Shown in pieces: positions 56,065 through 64,000 of a stretch of DNA of 64,000 bases (position 1 is its first letter; each line of letters starts with the position of its first letter). Position numbers and translations under genes: made by a program. A model generated the notes under the pieces. That model was not told where the DNA came from. It worked only from the letters and a program-made list of their open reading frames with translations, and did no database searches. This DNA comes from Burkholderiales bacterium (GTDB taxonomy: Bacteria; Pseudomonadota; Gammaproteobacteria; Burkholderiales; Burkholderiaceae_D), in NCBI GenBank assembly GCA_016196925.1, contig JACPWS010000082.1, forward strand, positions 1 to 64,000, written 5' to 3'.

Positions 56065-56094
56065 CTGCGATTAGTGCAGCGTAATCGCAGCTAC
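56061..56094. repeat. REP-like hairpin 2 flanking the GNAT gene
   Basis: GTAGCTGCGATTA and TAATCGCAGCTAC form a perfect 13-bp stem. The T-A-G of its second to fourth bases (56062-56064) is the stop codon of the GNAT gene. Confidence 0.87.
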
Positions 56095-56119
56095 GAGCTG
56101 CCGGTTCGTCTGGCTCGCC

Positions 56120-56602
56120 TCACTCCGCCAGCAGCTTCTGTATATCCGCCAGCATCTCCTGCGGCGTGGTCTGCGGCGCATAGCGCTTGTATACGGCGCC
56201 GTCTCTTTTGATCAGGAATTTGGTGAAATTCCATTTGATCGCCTGCGTGCCGAGCAAGCCGGGTGCGGCGGATTTCAGGTGCTGGTAGAGCGGATGGGCC
56301 AGTTCGCCGTTGACGTCTATCTTGGCGAACAGCGGGAAGGTAATGTCGTAATTTTTTTCGCAAAAGGCGCCGATTTCTTGCGCCGAGCCCGGCTCTTGTT
56401 GGCCGAACTGGTTGCAGGGGAAGCCGAGCACGACCAGCCCCTGGTCCTTGAATTGCCGGTACAGCGCTTCCAGTCCCTGGTATTGCGGCGTGAAGCCGCA
56501 GGCGCTGGCGGTGTTGACGATCAGCACCAGCTGGCCCAGATATTGCCTGAGATCGACCGCCTGGCCGTGCAGGTCGTCGGCGCTGAAATCGAGTGCGCTC
56601 AT
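56120..56602 (-). CDS. Glutathione peroxidase-type thiol peroxidase
   Basis: A 160-residue peroxidase of the glutathione peroxidase/BtuE family. The active site reads NTASACGFTPQYQGL with Cys (about residue 36) in place of selenocysteine. LGFPCNQFGQQEPG carries the Gln and the possible resolving Cys, and WNFTKFLI the Trp-Asn pair. Its start overlaps the pilU stop by 4 bp, so it is probably the third gene of the pilT-pilU operon, an unusual companion for retraction ATPases. Confidence 0.92.
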   Translation of the reverse strand: MSALDFSADDLHGQAVDLRQYLGQLVLIVNTASACGFTPQYQGLEALYRQFKDQGLVVLGFPCNQFGQQEPGSAQEIGAFCEKNYDITFPLFAKIDVNGELAHPLYQHLKSAAPGLLGTQAIKWNFTKFLIKRDGAVYKRYAPQTTPQEMLADIQKLLAE

Positions 56603-57735
56603 ACGATGCCCAGGTGTTGGGTGCCGGCCGACAGGTCGCGGTCCTTGGCGTCTTTGCCTTTCAGCATGATGGCCAGCCGCAATTCGTTGACCGAGTCGGC
56701 ATTGCGCAGCGCATCTTCATAGCTGATCTGGTCGGCTTCGTGCAAGTCGAACAGGGCCTGGTCGAAAGTCTGCATGCCCAGTTCGCGCGATTTTTTCATG
56801 ATTTCCTTGATTTCATGCACCTGGCCCTTGAAGATCAGGTCGGCAATCAGCGGCGAATTCAGCATGATTTCCACCGCGGCGACGCGGCCCTTGCGTCCTT
56901 TGAGCGGGATCAGGCGCTGCGAGATCACGCCTTTCAGGTTCAGCGACAGGTCCATCAGCAATTGCGGACGCCGCTCTTCCGGGAAAAAGTTGATGATGCG
57001 GTCGAGCGCCTGATTCGAGCTGTTCGCGTGCAGCGTGGCCAGACACAGGTGGCCGGTCTCGGCGAAGGCGATGGCAAAATCCATGGTTTCGCGGTCGCGG
57101 ATTTCACCGATCTGTATCACGTCGGGCGCCTGGCGCAAGGAGTTCTTCAGCGCCGCGCCCCAGTCTTCGGTATCGATCCCGACTTCGCGCTGGGTCACGA
57201 TGCAATTGCCGTGCGGATGCACATACTCTATCGGGTCTTCGATGGTAATGATGTGGCCATAGCTGTTCGCATTGCGATAGCCGACCATGGCCGCCAGCGT
57301 GGTCGATTTACCGGAACCGGTGGCGCCGACCATGATGACCAGGCCGCGCTTGGTCATGGCGACGTCTTTCAGGTTGTCCGGCAAGCCGAGGTCTTCGAAT
57401 TTCGGGATAGCGGTCGTGATCGTGCGCAGCACGAGGCCGACGCGGCCCTGCTGCATGAAGGCCGAGACGCGGAAGCGTCCCATGCCGGCCGGATTGATCG
57501 CAAAATTGCATTCCTTGGTCGATTCGAATTCCGCCGCCTGCTTGTCGTTCATGATGGCGCGCGCCAGATCGACCGTATGAGCCGGCGTCAGCGGTTGGTT
57601 GGAAACCGGGGTGACCTTGCCGTCTATCTTGAAGGCGGGCGGGAATTCGGCCGTGATGAAGAGGTCCGAGCCGTTCTTGCTGAGCATCAGCCGCAGCAAG
57701 TCGTGCATGAATTTGGTGGCTTGATCGCGTTCCAT
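56599..57735 (-). CDS. pilU: Twitching motility ATPase PilU
   Basis: A 378-residue secretion-type ATPase of the PilT/PilU group that helps PilT retract type IV pili. Walker A is VGATGSGKSTTLAAMVGYR (about 132-150), the Asp box is IITIEDPIEYVH, and the Walker B/His box is VIQIGEIRDRETM and GHLCLATLHANS. It has the longer C-terminus of PilU (ends LSAGTQHLGIV). It lies 22 bp after pilT. Confidence 0.95.
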   Translation of the reverse strand: MERDQATKFMHDLLRLMLSKNGSDLFITAEFPPAFKIDGKVTPVSNQPLTPAHTVDLARAIMNDKQAAEFESTKECNFAINPAGMGRFRVSAFMQQGRVGLVLRTITTAIPKFEDLGLPDNLKDVAMTKRGLVIMVGATGSGKSTTLAAMVGYRNANSYGHIITIEDPIEYVHPHGNCIVTQREVGIDTEDWGAALKNSLRQAPDVIQIGEIRDRETMDFAIAFAETGHLCLATLHANSSNQALDRIINFFPEERRPQLLMDLSLNLKGVISQRLIPLKGRKGRVAAVEIMLNSPLIADLIFKGQVHEIKEIMKKSRELGMQTFDQALFDLHEADQISYEDALRNADSVNELRLAIMLKGKDAKDRDLSAGTQHLGIV

Positions 57736-57757
57736 GATTTGCTTCCTATCTGATCAA

Positions 57758-58801
57758 TTAGCCGGGGAAATTGTCCGGTATCTTGGCGGCTGCGCGCGCG
57801 GTGCCGACGGAAATGACATTGCGCCGCACCAGGTCGGTCAGGTTCTGATCGAGCGTCTGCATGCCGACATTGCTGCCGGTCTGGATCGCCGAATACATCT
57901 GCGCGATCTTGGCTTCGCGGATCAGATTGCGTATCGCCGGCGTGCCGAGCATGATTTCATGCGCGGCGACCCGGCCCGAGCCGTCCTTGGTCTTCAGCAG
58001 GGTTTGCGAAATCACGGCTTGCAAGGATTCCGACAGCATCGAGCGCACCATCTCTTTTTCTTCGGCCGGGAACACGTCGACGATACGGTCTATGGTCTTC
58101 GCGGCGGACGAGGTGTGCAGGGTGCCGAACACCAGGTGGCCGGTCTCGGCGGCAGTCAGGGCCAGCCGTATGGTTTCCAGGTCGCGCAATTCGCCGACCA
58201 GGATCACGTCCGGGTCTTCACGCAGGGCCGAGCGCAGCGCGTTGTTGAACGACATCGTGTGCGGCCCGACTTCACGCTGGTTGATCAGGCATTTCTTGGA
58301 TTCGTGCACGAATTCTATCGGGTCTTCCACGGTCAGGATGTGGCCGTATTCGTTTTCATTGACGTGATTCACCATGGCCGCCAGCGTGGTCGATTTACCG
58401 GAGCCGGTCGGGCCGGTGACCAGCACCAGGCCGCGCGGTTTCAGCGAAAGTTCGGCAAAAATTTTAGGCGTATTTAGCTGTTCCAGCGACAGGATCTTGG
58501 AGGGAATGGTACGCATGACGGCCGCCGCGCCGCGTTCCTGGTTGAAGGCATTCACACGGAAGCGCGCCAGGCCGGGAATCGAAAACGAAAAATCGCATTC
58601 CAGGTGTTCTTCATATTGCTTGCGCTGCGAGTCGTTCATGATGTCGTAAATCAGATCATGCACGTCCTTGTGTTCCAGCGGCGGCAAGTTGATGCGCCGT
58701 ACGTCGCCGTGCACCCGTATCATCGGCGGCAAGCCGGAAGATAAGTGTAGATCGGAAGCGTTATTCTTGACCGAGAACGCCAGCAGTTCTGAAATGTCCA
58801 T
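57758..58801 (-). CDS. pilT: Type IV pilus retraction ATPase PilT
   Basis: A 347-residue hexameric motor for pilus disassembly. It starts MDISELLAFSVKNNASDLHL, with Walker A VTGPTGSGKSTTLAAMVNHV (about 130-149), ILTVEDPIEFVH, VILVGELRDLETI and the C-terminal AIRNLIREAKIAQMYSAIQ (the AIRNLIRE motif needed for retraction). Divergent from yggS across 117 bp. Works with the Chp system at the window start. Confidence 0.97.
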   Translation of the reverse strand: MDISELLAFSVKNNASDLHLSSGLPPMIRVHGDVRRINLPPLEHKDVHDLIYDIMNDSQRKQYEEHLECDFSFSIPGLARFRVNAFNQERGAAAVMRTIPSKILSLEQLNTPKIFAELSLKPRGLVLVTGPTGSGKSTTLAAMVNHVNENEYGHILTVEDPIEFVHESKKCLINQREVGPHTMSFNNALRSALREDPDVILVGELRDLETIRLALTAAETGHLVFGTLHTSSAAKTIDRIVDVFPAEEKEMVRSMLSESLQAVISQTLLKTKDGSGRVAAHEIMLGTPAIRNLIREAKIAQMYSAIQTGSNVGMQTLDQNLTDLVRRNVISVGTARAAAKIPDNFPG

Positions 58802-58918
58802 TTATAATTCCGGTGGTGTATTCGTTGTAACGAGTGCTCATCCCTGGCCCGCCCGGGTTTTAGCGCTCAGGCGGCGGGATGGCGCAACGATAAAAAGCAG
58901 ATCATTGATAGCCTGATT

Positions 58919-59623
58919 ATGTCCTTAATTTCTGACAACTTGCAAGCCGTACTTGCCGATATCCGTGCCTGCGCCGTGGCGGCCGGGCGCGACCCGCAGC
59001 AGGTCGGCTTGCTGGCCGTTTCCAAAACTTTCCCTGCCGAGGCGGTGCTGCAGGCGGCGCGCGCCGGACAACAGGCGTTCGGTGAAAATTACCTGCAGGA
59101 AGCGCTGGAAAAAATCCGCGTGCTGCAGATTTTGGCGCCAGAATTGCCTGTCGAATGGCATTTCATCGGTCCGATACAAAGCAATAAAACCCGGGCCATC
59201 GCCGAGCATTTTTCCTGGGTGCATTCGGTGGACCGGGAAAAAATCGCCGGGCGCTTGTCCGGGCAGCGCCCGATTGAATTGCCGCCGCTGAATATCTGCC
59301 TGCAAGTCAATATCAGCGGCGAAGCCAGCAAGAGCGGGGTCTTGCCGGAAGAGGCGGCGGCCGTCGCCCTGAAAATTGCCGCCCTGCCGCATTTGCGCCT
59401 GCGCGGCTTGATGGCGGTTCCCGAGCCGAGTGCAGGCATGCAAGAGCAAAGGCAGGCGTTTCGCCGCCTGCGCGAATTGAGCGAGCAGATACGCGCCCAC
59501 GGCCTGCCTTTGGACACCCTGTCGATGGGGATGAGCGCCGATTTACATGCGGCAATTGCCGAAGGAAGTACTATGCTGCGTATAGGGACAGCCATTTTTG
59601 GGAGCAGACATTATGCAAAATAA
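58919..59623 (+). CDS. yggS: PLP homeostasis protein YggS/PROSC family
   Basis: A 234-residue alanine-racemase-fold protein binding pyridoxal phosphate. The Lys lies in LLAVSKTFPAEAV (about residue 36). FGENYLQEALEKI, EWHFIGPIQSNKTRAI and the phosphate-binding LSMGMSADLHAAI, followed by EGSTMLRIGTAIFG, are canonical. It overlaps proC by 11 bp, a conserved pair. Confidence 0.95.
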   Translation: MSLISDNLQAVLADIRACAVAAGRDPQQVGLLAVSKTFPAEAVLQAARAGQQAFGENYLQEALEKIRVLQILAPELPVEWHFIGPIQSNKTRAIAEHFSWVHSVDREKIAGRLSGQRPIELPPLNICLQVNISGEASKSGVLPEEAAAVALKIAALPHLRLRGLMAVPEPSAGMQEQRQAFRRLRELSEQIRAHGLPLDTLSMGMSADLHAAIAEGSTMLRIGTAIFGSRHYAK

Positions 59624-60440
59624 ATTGAGGATAGCGTTTATCGGCGGCGGCAATATGGCTCACGCCCTGATCGGCGGTTTGATTGCAGACTTAACCGGGC
59701 CTGAACATATCCATGTCATTGACGTCAATCAGACTTCGCTGGCCAGGGTGGAAACGGAATTCGGCGTCAGCACCGCGCTCGGCGTCGACGACAGGCTGGC
59801 GCACGTGGATGTCATCGTGCTGGCGGTCAAACCGCAACAATTGCGCGATGTGGTGGAAGAATTGATGCCGTATTTGCGCGGACAGTTATTGCTGTCGATT
59901 GTGGCCGGCATCCGCGCCAGCGATATTTCGCGCTGGCTGAACGGCTACAACAAGATCGTGCGCAGCATGCCGAACACGCCGGCCCTGATCGCGAAAGGCA
60001 TGACCGGCTTGTACGCCTTGCCGGACGTGACCGCGGCGCAAAGGGAAATGGCAGAAAGCATCATGCGCGCCGTCGGCTTTACGCTGTGGCTGGAGCAGGA
60101 GAGCATGATCGACGCCGTGACGGCCATCTCCGGCAGCGGGCCGGCGTATGTATTCTATTTTATCGAGGCGATGCAGCAGGCGGCGCAAGAACTCGGCCTG
60201 AGCGCAGAGCAGGGCACGCAATTGGCGATCGCCACCTTCAACGGCGCGGCGCAGTTGGCCCTGCATGCCAGCGAGCCGGTCGCGCTGCTGCGCGAAAGGG
60301 TGACTTCCAAAGGCGGCACCACCTATGCGGCCTTGAGCAGCATGGAGGAGAGCGGCGTGAAAGCGGCGATCGTCGCGGCGATCAAGGCCGCCGAACTCAG
60401 GGGCAAGGAACTGGGCGACGAGTTCGGGCGGCAAGCCTGA
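59613..60440 (+). CDS. proC: Pyrroline-5-carboxylate reductase
   Basis: A 275-residue NAD(P)H enzyme for the last step of proline synthesis. The Rossmann start is IAFIGGGNMAHALIGGL. The family signature ERVTSKGGTTYAALSSME lies near the C-terminus, and SGSGPAYVFYFIEAM in the middle. The ATG at 59613 has GGGAG upstream; the longer frame from 59598 is less likely. Confidence 0.96.
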   Translation: MQNKLRIAFIGGGNMAHALIGGLIADLTGPEHIHVIDVNQTSLARVETEFGVSTALGVDDRLAHVDVIVLAVKPQQLRDVVEELMPYLRGQLLLSIVAGIRASDISRWLNGYNKIVRSMPNTPALIAKGMTGLYALPDVTAAQREMAESIMRAVGFTLWLEQESMIDAVTAISGSGPAYVFYFIEAMQQAAQELGLSAEQGTQLAIATFNGAAQLALHASEPVALLRERVTSKGGTTYAALSSMEESGVKAAIVAAIKAAELRGKELGDEFGRQA

Positions 60441-60488
60441 ATCAGTTTTTTTTCAGTGGGTGGCATCCGGCGCCGCAGTGACGCTGAC

Positions 60489-60842
60489 TCACAGCGTTTG
60501 ATCCGTTTGATCCGTTTGTTCGCGGCCTGATGCCCGGTTTTGAAAGCGCTGCAGCAGCGGCGCCAGTTTTTGCCATAGTTGCCAGGCGTTCAGCGCCGAT
60601 TTGCTCAGGGAAATCGCACGGCGCGGTTTCAGGAGCAGGATGCCGGCCAGCACGGCCGCGCCTATCGCCGGCCGGCGCTGCACGGCCGCCCCCACCTTGC
60701 CGCACACGTCCCAGGCCAGATCGGCCCATCCCAACGATTGTTTTATTTCCTTGCCATACAGCCGCACCAGATTGCGTTGCGCCTGACTTTTCAGCAGCAA
60801 GGCTTGGCGACGCAGCGCCAGTTGTTCCAGCTTGCTTTCCAT
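60489..60842 (-). CDS. YqjK-like protein
   Basis: A 117-residue basic protein: an N-terminal helix (LEQLALRRQALLLKSQAQRN) and one short hydrophobic stretch (about 60-72, AIGAAVLAGILLL). Order after a DUF883 and a YqjE-type gene matches the enterobacterial yqjD-yqjE-yqjK operon, so the assignment rests mainly on context. The C-terminus TDQTDQTL is coded by a tandem 9-bp GATCCGTTT-type repeat. Confidence 0.65.
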   Translation of the reverse strand: MESKLEQLALRRQALLLKSQAQRNLVRLYGKEIKQSLGWADLAWDVCGKVGAAVQRRPAIGAAVLAGILLLKPRRAISLSKSALNAWQLWQKLAPLLQRFQNRASGREQTDQTDQTL

Positions 60843-60852
60843 ATGGACAGCC

Positions 60853-61236
60853 TTATTCCGATGGAGATGAAGCTGCTTTTCCTTGCAGCGCCGCGCTGTC
60901 TTTTTTTAATTCCGCCAGCGTGTAAGACAATAGCCCGGGTTTGTTGCGCAGACGCCGGCGCAGCCATACGCCGAGTGCGATCGCCGCGCCGGAAAATAGC
61001 AGCAGCAGCGCGGAAACGATAGCCAGACGATGGCTATCCCAGAATAGCGCCACCAGCAATAGTATCGCCAGCATGACGGCGATACCGGCGCAAAACAGGG
61101 CCGTCAACGACCATAGCAACATGGAAGAAAAGCGGGTCAGCTCTTCTTCCAGTTCTACCGAGATCAGTTCCAGCCGGGTGTGCAGGATGCCGGTCAGCGT
61201 GGCCGCCAGTTGCGCCAGCGAATCGGTGAGCGCCAT
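60853..61236 (-). CDS. Phage holin family / YqjE-like membrane protein (DUF1469)
   Basis: A 127-residue protein with two membrane helices (about 45-70 and 78-98) and the N-terminal SLAQLAATLTGILHTRLELI typical of YqjE. The holin name is historical; no lysis function is implied. ATG at 61236 lies 2 bp after the DUF883 gene. Confidence 0.85.
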   Translation of the reverse strand: MALTDSLAQLAATLTGILHTRLELISVELEEELTRFSSMLLWSLTALFCAGIAVMLAILLLVALFWDSHRLAIVSALLLLFSGAAIALGVWLRRRLRNKPGLLSYTLAELKKDSAALQGKAASSPSE

Positions 61237-61238
61237 GC

Positions 61239-61550
61239 TTACTTGTTGCGGCCGATCAGCAGGCCAATCAACAAGCCTATGCCGGCAGCGATGCCGGCCG
61301 ATTGCCAAGGGTTTTCCTTGACATAGACATCGGTGGCGCGCGCCGCATCTTTGGTGCGGGTGACCACGACATCTTCTATCCTTGCGACTTCAGCCTTGGC
61401 ATTTTTCAAAGTATTTTCAAAACGCAGTTTGGCCGATTTAAAGCCTTCTCCGGCCTGCTGTTCGGTGTTCCTTAGCAAATCCTCGGCATCCCGGATGACG
61501 TGATTCAGATCGCTCACTAATTTATCTTTATGCTGTTCTACTGAGTTCAT
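61239..61550 (-). CDS. DUF883 family protein (ElaB/YqjD/YgaM-like)
   Basis: A 103-residue protein with a long amphipathic helix and a C-terminal membrane anchor ending in GIAAGIGLLIGLLIGRNK. Family members such as YqjD and ElaB tether ribosomes to the inner membrane in stationary phase in E. coli. The ATG at 61550 has AAAGGAAG upstream. First gene of the three-gene operon. Confidence 0.9.
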   Translation of the reverse strand: MNSVEQHKDKLVSDLNHVIRDAEDLLRNTEQQAGEGFKSAKLRFENTLKNAKAEVARIEDVVVTRTKDAARATDVYVKENPWQSAGIAAGIGLLIGLLIGRNK

Positions 61551-61666
61551 GGCACTTCCTTTCATGGTGGGTGATGAAATGAATTTGCTTACAGTCTAGA
61601 CAGTGTTTCCGGATTAAGTTTGTGTCAGGTCAACAAGTGGGACGGTAAAAAAGCGTGGTGTTTCTA

Positions 61667-62533
61667 TCACTGTAATGCATAGTCAAGTGCAATGCCAGCA
61701 AAGATAGCGGCTCCCAGCCAGTTATTGTGCAGGAAGGCGGCAAAGCAACGCATGCGGTCGCGCTCGCGGATCAGCGTGTAATGGTAAGCGGCGCAAGCGA
61801 GTGCAAGGCTCATCCCGGCCGTGAACCAGCCGCGCAAGCCAGCTTGCCAGCCGACCAGAAAAATCAATACGAAAGCGATGGCGTAACACAGCATGACCGC
61901 CAGGACATCATAGCTGCCGAAGGTAATCGCCGAAGTCTTGATGCCCAGCTTCAGGTCGTCGTCCCGGTCCACCATCGCATATTCGGTGTCGTAAGCGACG
62001 GCCCAGAAAATATTCGCGATGAGCAATATCCAGGCGCTAGACGGCAGCGTATTTTGTACCGCGGCGTATGCCATGGGAATGCCAAACCCGAATGCGATGC
62101 CCAGATACGCCTGCGGTATCGCGAAAAAACGCTTGAAGTAAGGGTAGCTGGCGGCGATCAGGACTGCCGCTAGCGATAACTGTTTGGTCAGCGCATTCAG
62201 GGGCAGGATCAGCGCAAACGACAGCAGGGCCAGGGTCAGCGCTACCAGCAGCGCTTCCTTGCCGGAAATCTGGCCGCTGGTTAAAGGGCGTTCGGCGGTG
62301 CGTTTCACGTGACGGTCGAAATCCCGGTCGGCATAGTCGTTGACGGCGCAACCGGCGGAGCGCATCAATACCGTTCCCAGGCTGAAGATGGCGACCAGTT
62401 GCCAGTCCGGTTTGCCGCCGGAGGCTATCCACAGCGCGGCCAGCGTCGGCCATAACAGCAAGAGTATGCCTATCGGCTTATCCAGCCTGACCAGTTTGAA
62501 ATATAAGCTTAAGCGTTGGAAGAGAGTATGCAT
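61667..62533 (-). CDS. ubiA: 4-hydroxybenzoate polyprenyltransferase
   Basis: A 288-residue integral membrane prenyltransferase of ubiquinone synthesis. The first Asp-rich motif is [20 protein letters not shown] (about 66-85); the second is [20 protein letters not shown]. About eight hydrophobic segments. Monocistronic by position. Confidence 0.96.
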   Translation of the reverse strand: MHTLFQRLSLYFKLVRLDKPIGILLLLWPTLAALWIASGGKPDWQLVAIFSLGTVLMRSAGCAVNDYADRDFDRHVKRTAERPLTSGQISGKEALLVALTLALLSFALILPLNALTKQLSLAAVLIAASYPYFKRFFAIPQAYLGIAFGFGIPMAYAAVQNTLPSSAWILLIANIFWAVAYDTEYAMVDRDDDLKLGIKTSAITFGSYDVLAVMLCYAIAFVLIFLVGWQAGLRGWFTAGMSLALACAAYHYTLIRERDRMRCFAAFLHNNWLGAAIFAGIALDYALQ

Positions 62534-62633
62534 GAAAACGAGCGGTGGTTGCGTACCGGCGCATTATAAGTGCTATCGATGCCGGCGATGCCGCTCTCTG
62601 CACGCTGTCGCTTCGGCCATAAGGCCGGAGCGC

Positions 62634-62834
62634 TCACATCAGCAAGGGTTTGCGCTTAAACGCGTTGCTCGCGGCTTGCCCTTGAGCGGCCGGCAGCTTG
62701 CTGCTGGCCATGCTGGTCGCGGCCGCCCGGCCGCAGGCGGGGGCGTCGCTGCGGCGCGCGCCGCAGGCATAACCGAGTGCAAACACCAGAACGGTGAGTA
62801 GTAGGCTCAGTAAGTATCTGCTAACAGCATGCAT
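62634..62834 (-). CDS. Small hypothetical membrane-anchored protein
   Basis: A possible 66-residue protein, MHAVSRYLLSLLLTVLVFAL and on, with one N-terminal helix followed by an Ala/Ser-rich tail with two Cys. It resembles a lipoprotein-like or exported peptide but has no known domain. The region 62534-62633 and 62835-63093 otherwise shows only scattered small dyads. Confidence 0.35.
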   Translation of the reverse strand: MHAVSRYLLSLLLTVLVFALGYACGARRSDAPACGRAAATSMASSKLPAAQGQAASNAFKRKPLLM

Positions 62835-63093
62835 ACGTGGCTCGCTTTCTACAGGCAATAAAAAAGCGGATAGCAGGCGGGGGAGGCACCGCTATCCGCA
62901 ACGCTCAGGGGAGCTTGAAACTTGTCGCCGGTATCGCGTGAAAACATCTACGCGCGAGTCGCCGGAGCACGGGTCGCAGTGTTGCAATTAATCGTAGAAC
63001 GTACCAGTTAAATGTGCGAAGATCATGTATTCGATATTTACAGTATTGAAATACGGTACTTTTCCCAGGTGTCTGAATTTTTAAGGAGAGCGC

Positions 63094-63873
63094 ATGAGTT
63101 CGCCGGAATTGCTGCTGCAAGTCTTGCGTACCGAATTACGGGCCGCCGGGGTAACGTACAAGATGCTGGCCGAGCGCATAGGCATGAGCGAGTCGAGCAT
63201 GAAGCGCATGTTCGGGCAAAAAGACATGACGCTGTCGCGCCTGGCGCAGATTTGCAAGGCGGCCGGGATCGCGCTGGAAGATGTGTTGCGCCAGGCCGCC
63301 GATGTGACGCCGCATTCGGACACCCTGAGCCTGGCGCAGGAGCGTTCGCTGATGGCCGACCCCAAGCTGTTGCTGGTGGCGATTTGCTGCCTTGGGCACT
63401 GGACGCTGGAGCAGATCGTGGAAACCTATCGCTTGTCGGAGGCGGAATGTATCTTGCAGCTGGTGGCGCTCGATCGCCTCGAGCTGATAGAACTGCGCCC
63501 GCATAACCGCTACCGGCTGAATGTGTCGGCCGCGTTTCACTGGCGGCCGGATGGCCCGGTGCAGCAGTATTTCCGCGACTACGTGGTCGGCGATTATTTC
63601 AACGGGCGTTTCGACGGCGCCGGCGAAACCTTGCTGTGCGTGCCGGCCCGTCTGTCGGCCACGAGCGCGCAGCAAGTTGTGCAAAAGATACAGCAGCTGG
63701 TGGCCGAGCTGGCCAGCCTGCAGCAGGAGGATCGCCGCTTACAGCCGCAAGAGCGCGACGGTTTTACCTTATTGCTGGGCTTGCGCTCCTGGGAATTTTC
63801 CGCGTTTACGGCCTTGCGGCGCGAGGCGCCGCCACCCGCCCAGCTTCACCAGATCGGCCCGAGGAACAGATAA
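63094..63873 (+). CDS. XRE-family helix-turn-helix transcriptional regulator
   Basis: A 259-residue protein. The HTH lies at about 22-62 (TYKMLAERIGMSESSMKRMF, then LSRLAQICKAAGIALED). The remaining 190 residues hold a second winged-helix-like stretch (GHWTLEQIVETYRLSEAECI) and an unrecognised C-terminal region. SD AAGGAGAG before the ATG. Its 3' end overlaps the converging gene by 28 bp. Confidence 0.8.
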   Translation: MSSPELLLQVLRTELRAAGVTYKMLAERIGMSESSMKRMFGQKDMTLSRLAQICKAAGIALEDVLRQAADVTPHSDTLSLAQERSLMADPKLLLVAICCLGHWTLEQIVETYRLSEAECILQLVALDRLELIELRPHNRYRLNVSAAFHWRPDGPVQQYFRDYVVGDYFNGRFDGAGETLLCVPARLSATSAQQVVQKIQQLVAELASLQQEDRRLQPQERDGFTLLLGLRSWEFSAFTALRREAPPPAQLHQIGPRNR

Positions 63874-64000
63874 AGCGACGAGCCGTTGCCGCGGGTCGCG
63901 CCGGCGCCGAAATACAGGGGGCCGAAGCGCGTATCCATGGACAGAAATGCGCTGCCGGCTTGCTTGATATTACCGGAATAGCGCGTTTGTTCGGCGCCGA
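63846..64000 (-). CDS. C-terminal end of an outer-membrane patatin-like phospholipase (partial)
   Basis: Only the last 50 or so codons are in the window. The minus-strand frame reads GAEQTRYSGNIKQAGSAFLS, then FGPLYFGAGATRGNGSSLYL and FLGPIW-stop. The alternating pattern and the terminal FGxLYxGxG...LYLFLGPIW resemble the barrel end of patatin-like (PlpD/RssA-type) autotransporter phospholipases. The N-terminal part is needed for proof. Confidence 0.5.
   Translation of the reverse strand, partial: GAEQTRYSGNIKQAGSAFLSMDTRFGPLYFGAGATRGNGSSLYLFLGPIW

Noticed and set aside
60853-61236. Holin as evidence of a phage lysis module
   Set aside because: The gene belongs to a DUF883/YqjE/YqjK envelope operon; no endolysin or phage gene is near, and the name is only a family label.
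1-64000. CRISPR arrays, rRNA or tRNA genes
   Set aside because: No regularly spaced repeats were seen. No cloverleaf with GTTCGA-type T-loop and acceptor pairing was recognised by eye; a tRNAscan run would settle it.

Overview
The window is a chromosomal segment of a betaproteobacterium of the order Burkholderiales, most probably Oxalobacteraceae (Undibacterium/Herminiimonas/Janthinobacterium-like). This rests on protein character and on gene orders familiar from that group: fur/bamE/dapB/exbB/exbD, leuS/lptE/holA/proA, a DUF2782 gene beside thrB, argC/DUF6776/bactofilin/erpA, and pilT/pilU opposite yggS/proC. The assignment comes from memory of the families; no search was run. Almost everything is housekeeping DNA of moderately high GC. 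One AT-rich insert lies at about 26.0-30.5 kb.

Layout. 0-1.2 kb: a degenerate ThiD-like protein and a divergent rubredoxin. 1.2-11.5 kb: the twitching-motility chemosensory operon pilG-pilH-pilI-pilJ-chpA, ending in a 2059-residue hybrid kinase. 11.6-16.4 kb: yqgE-ruvX-pyrR-pyrB-pyrC'-plsC, where pyrC' encodes a dihydroorotase-like subunit without its metal ligands. 16.4-21 kb (minus strand): apaH-hemH, recN and nadK. 21-26 kb: a HAD hydrolase, hrcA, fur (minus), bamE, dapB and exbBD. 26-30.5 kb: a low-GC cargo island of four minus-strand genes (membrane desaturase, DUF2000-like, LysE exporter, HExxH protein), preceded by a perfect 7-1-7 dyad. 30.6-40 kb: leuS, lptE, holA, proA, hemJ, an RlmL-like methyltransferase and gabD. 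40-47 kb: a porin with a structured leader, an orphan TPR-GAF histidine kinase, DUF2782, thrB, a membrane protein and OsmC. 47.4-51.4 kb: a candidate small RNA, rplM-rpsI, argC, DUF6776, bactofilin and erpA. 51.4-55.3 kb: glcD, a frameshifted glcE, and glcF. 55.5-64 kb: a GNAT acetyltransferase, pilT-pilU-gpx (minus), yggS-proC, a yqjD-yqjE-yqjK-like envelope operon (minus), ubiA (minus), an XRE regulator and the 3' end of an outer-membrane patatin-like gene.

Most of the unusual content is not in the gene list. (1) At least seven families or types of short palindromic or dispersed repeats fill the intergenic spaces. Several supply stop codons of their neighbours, and one has entered leuS in frame. 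(2) About 114 bp upstream of rplM read as a small RNA with its own promoter, a hairpin whose loop resembles the 16S anti-Shine-Dalgarno sequence, and a strong terminator. (3) The AT-rich island looks like a compact, undescribed metabolic or export cassette. (4) glcE carries a one-base expansion in a C run. Pili assembly and retraction (pilGHIJ-chpA, pilTU) and glycolate oxidation (glcDEF) are the two multi-gene functions that can be read as systems.
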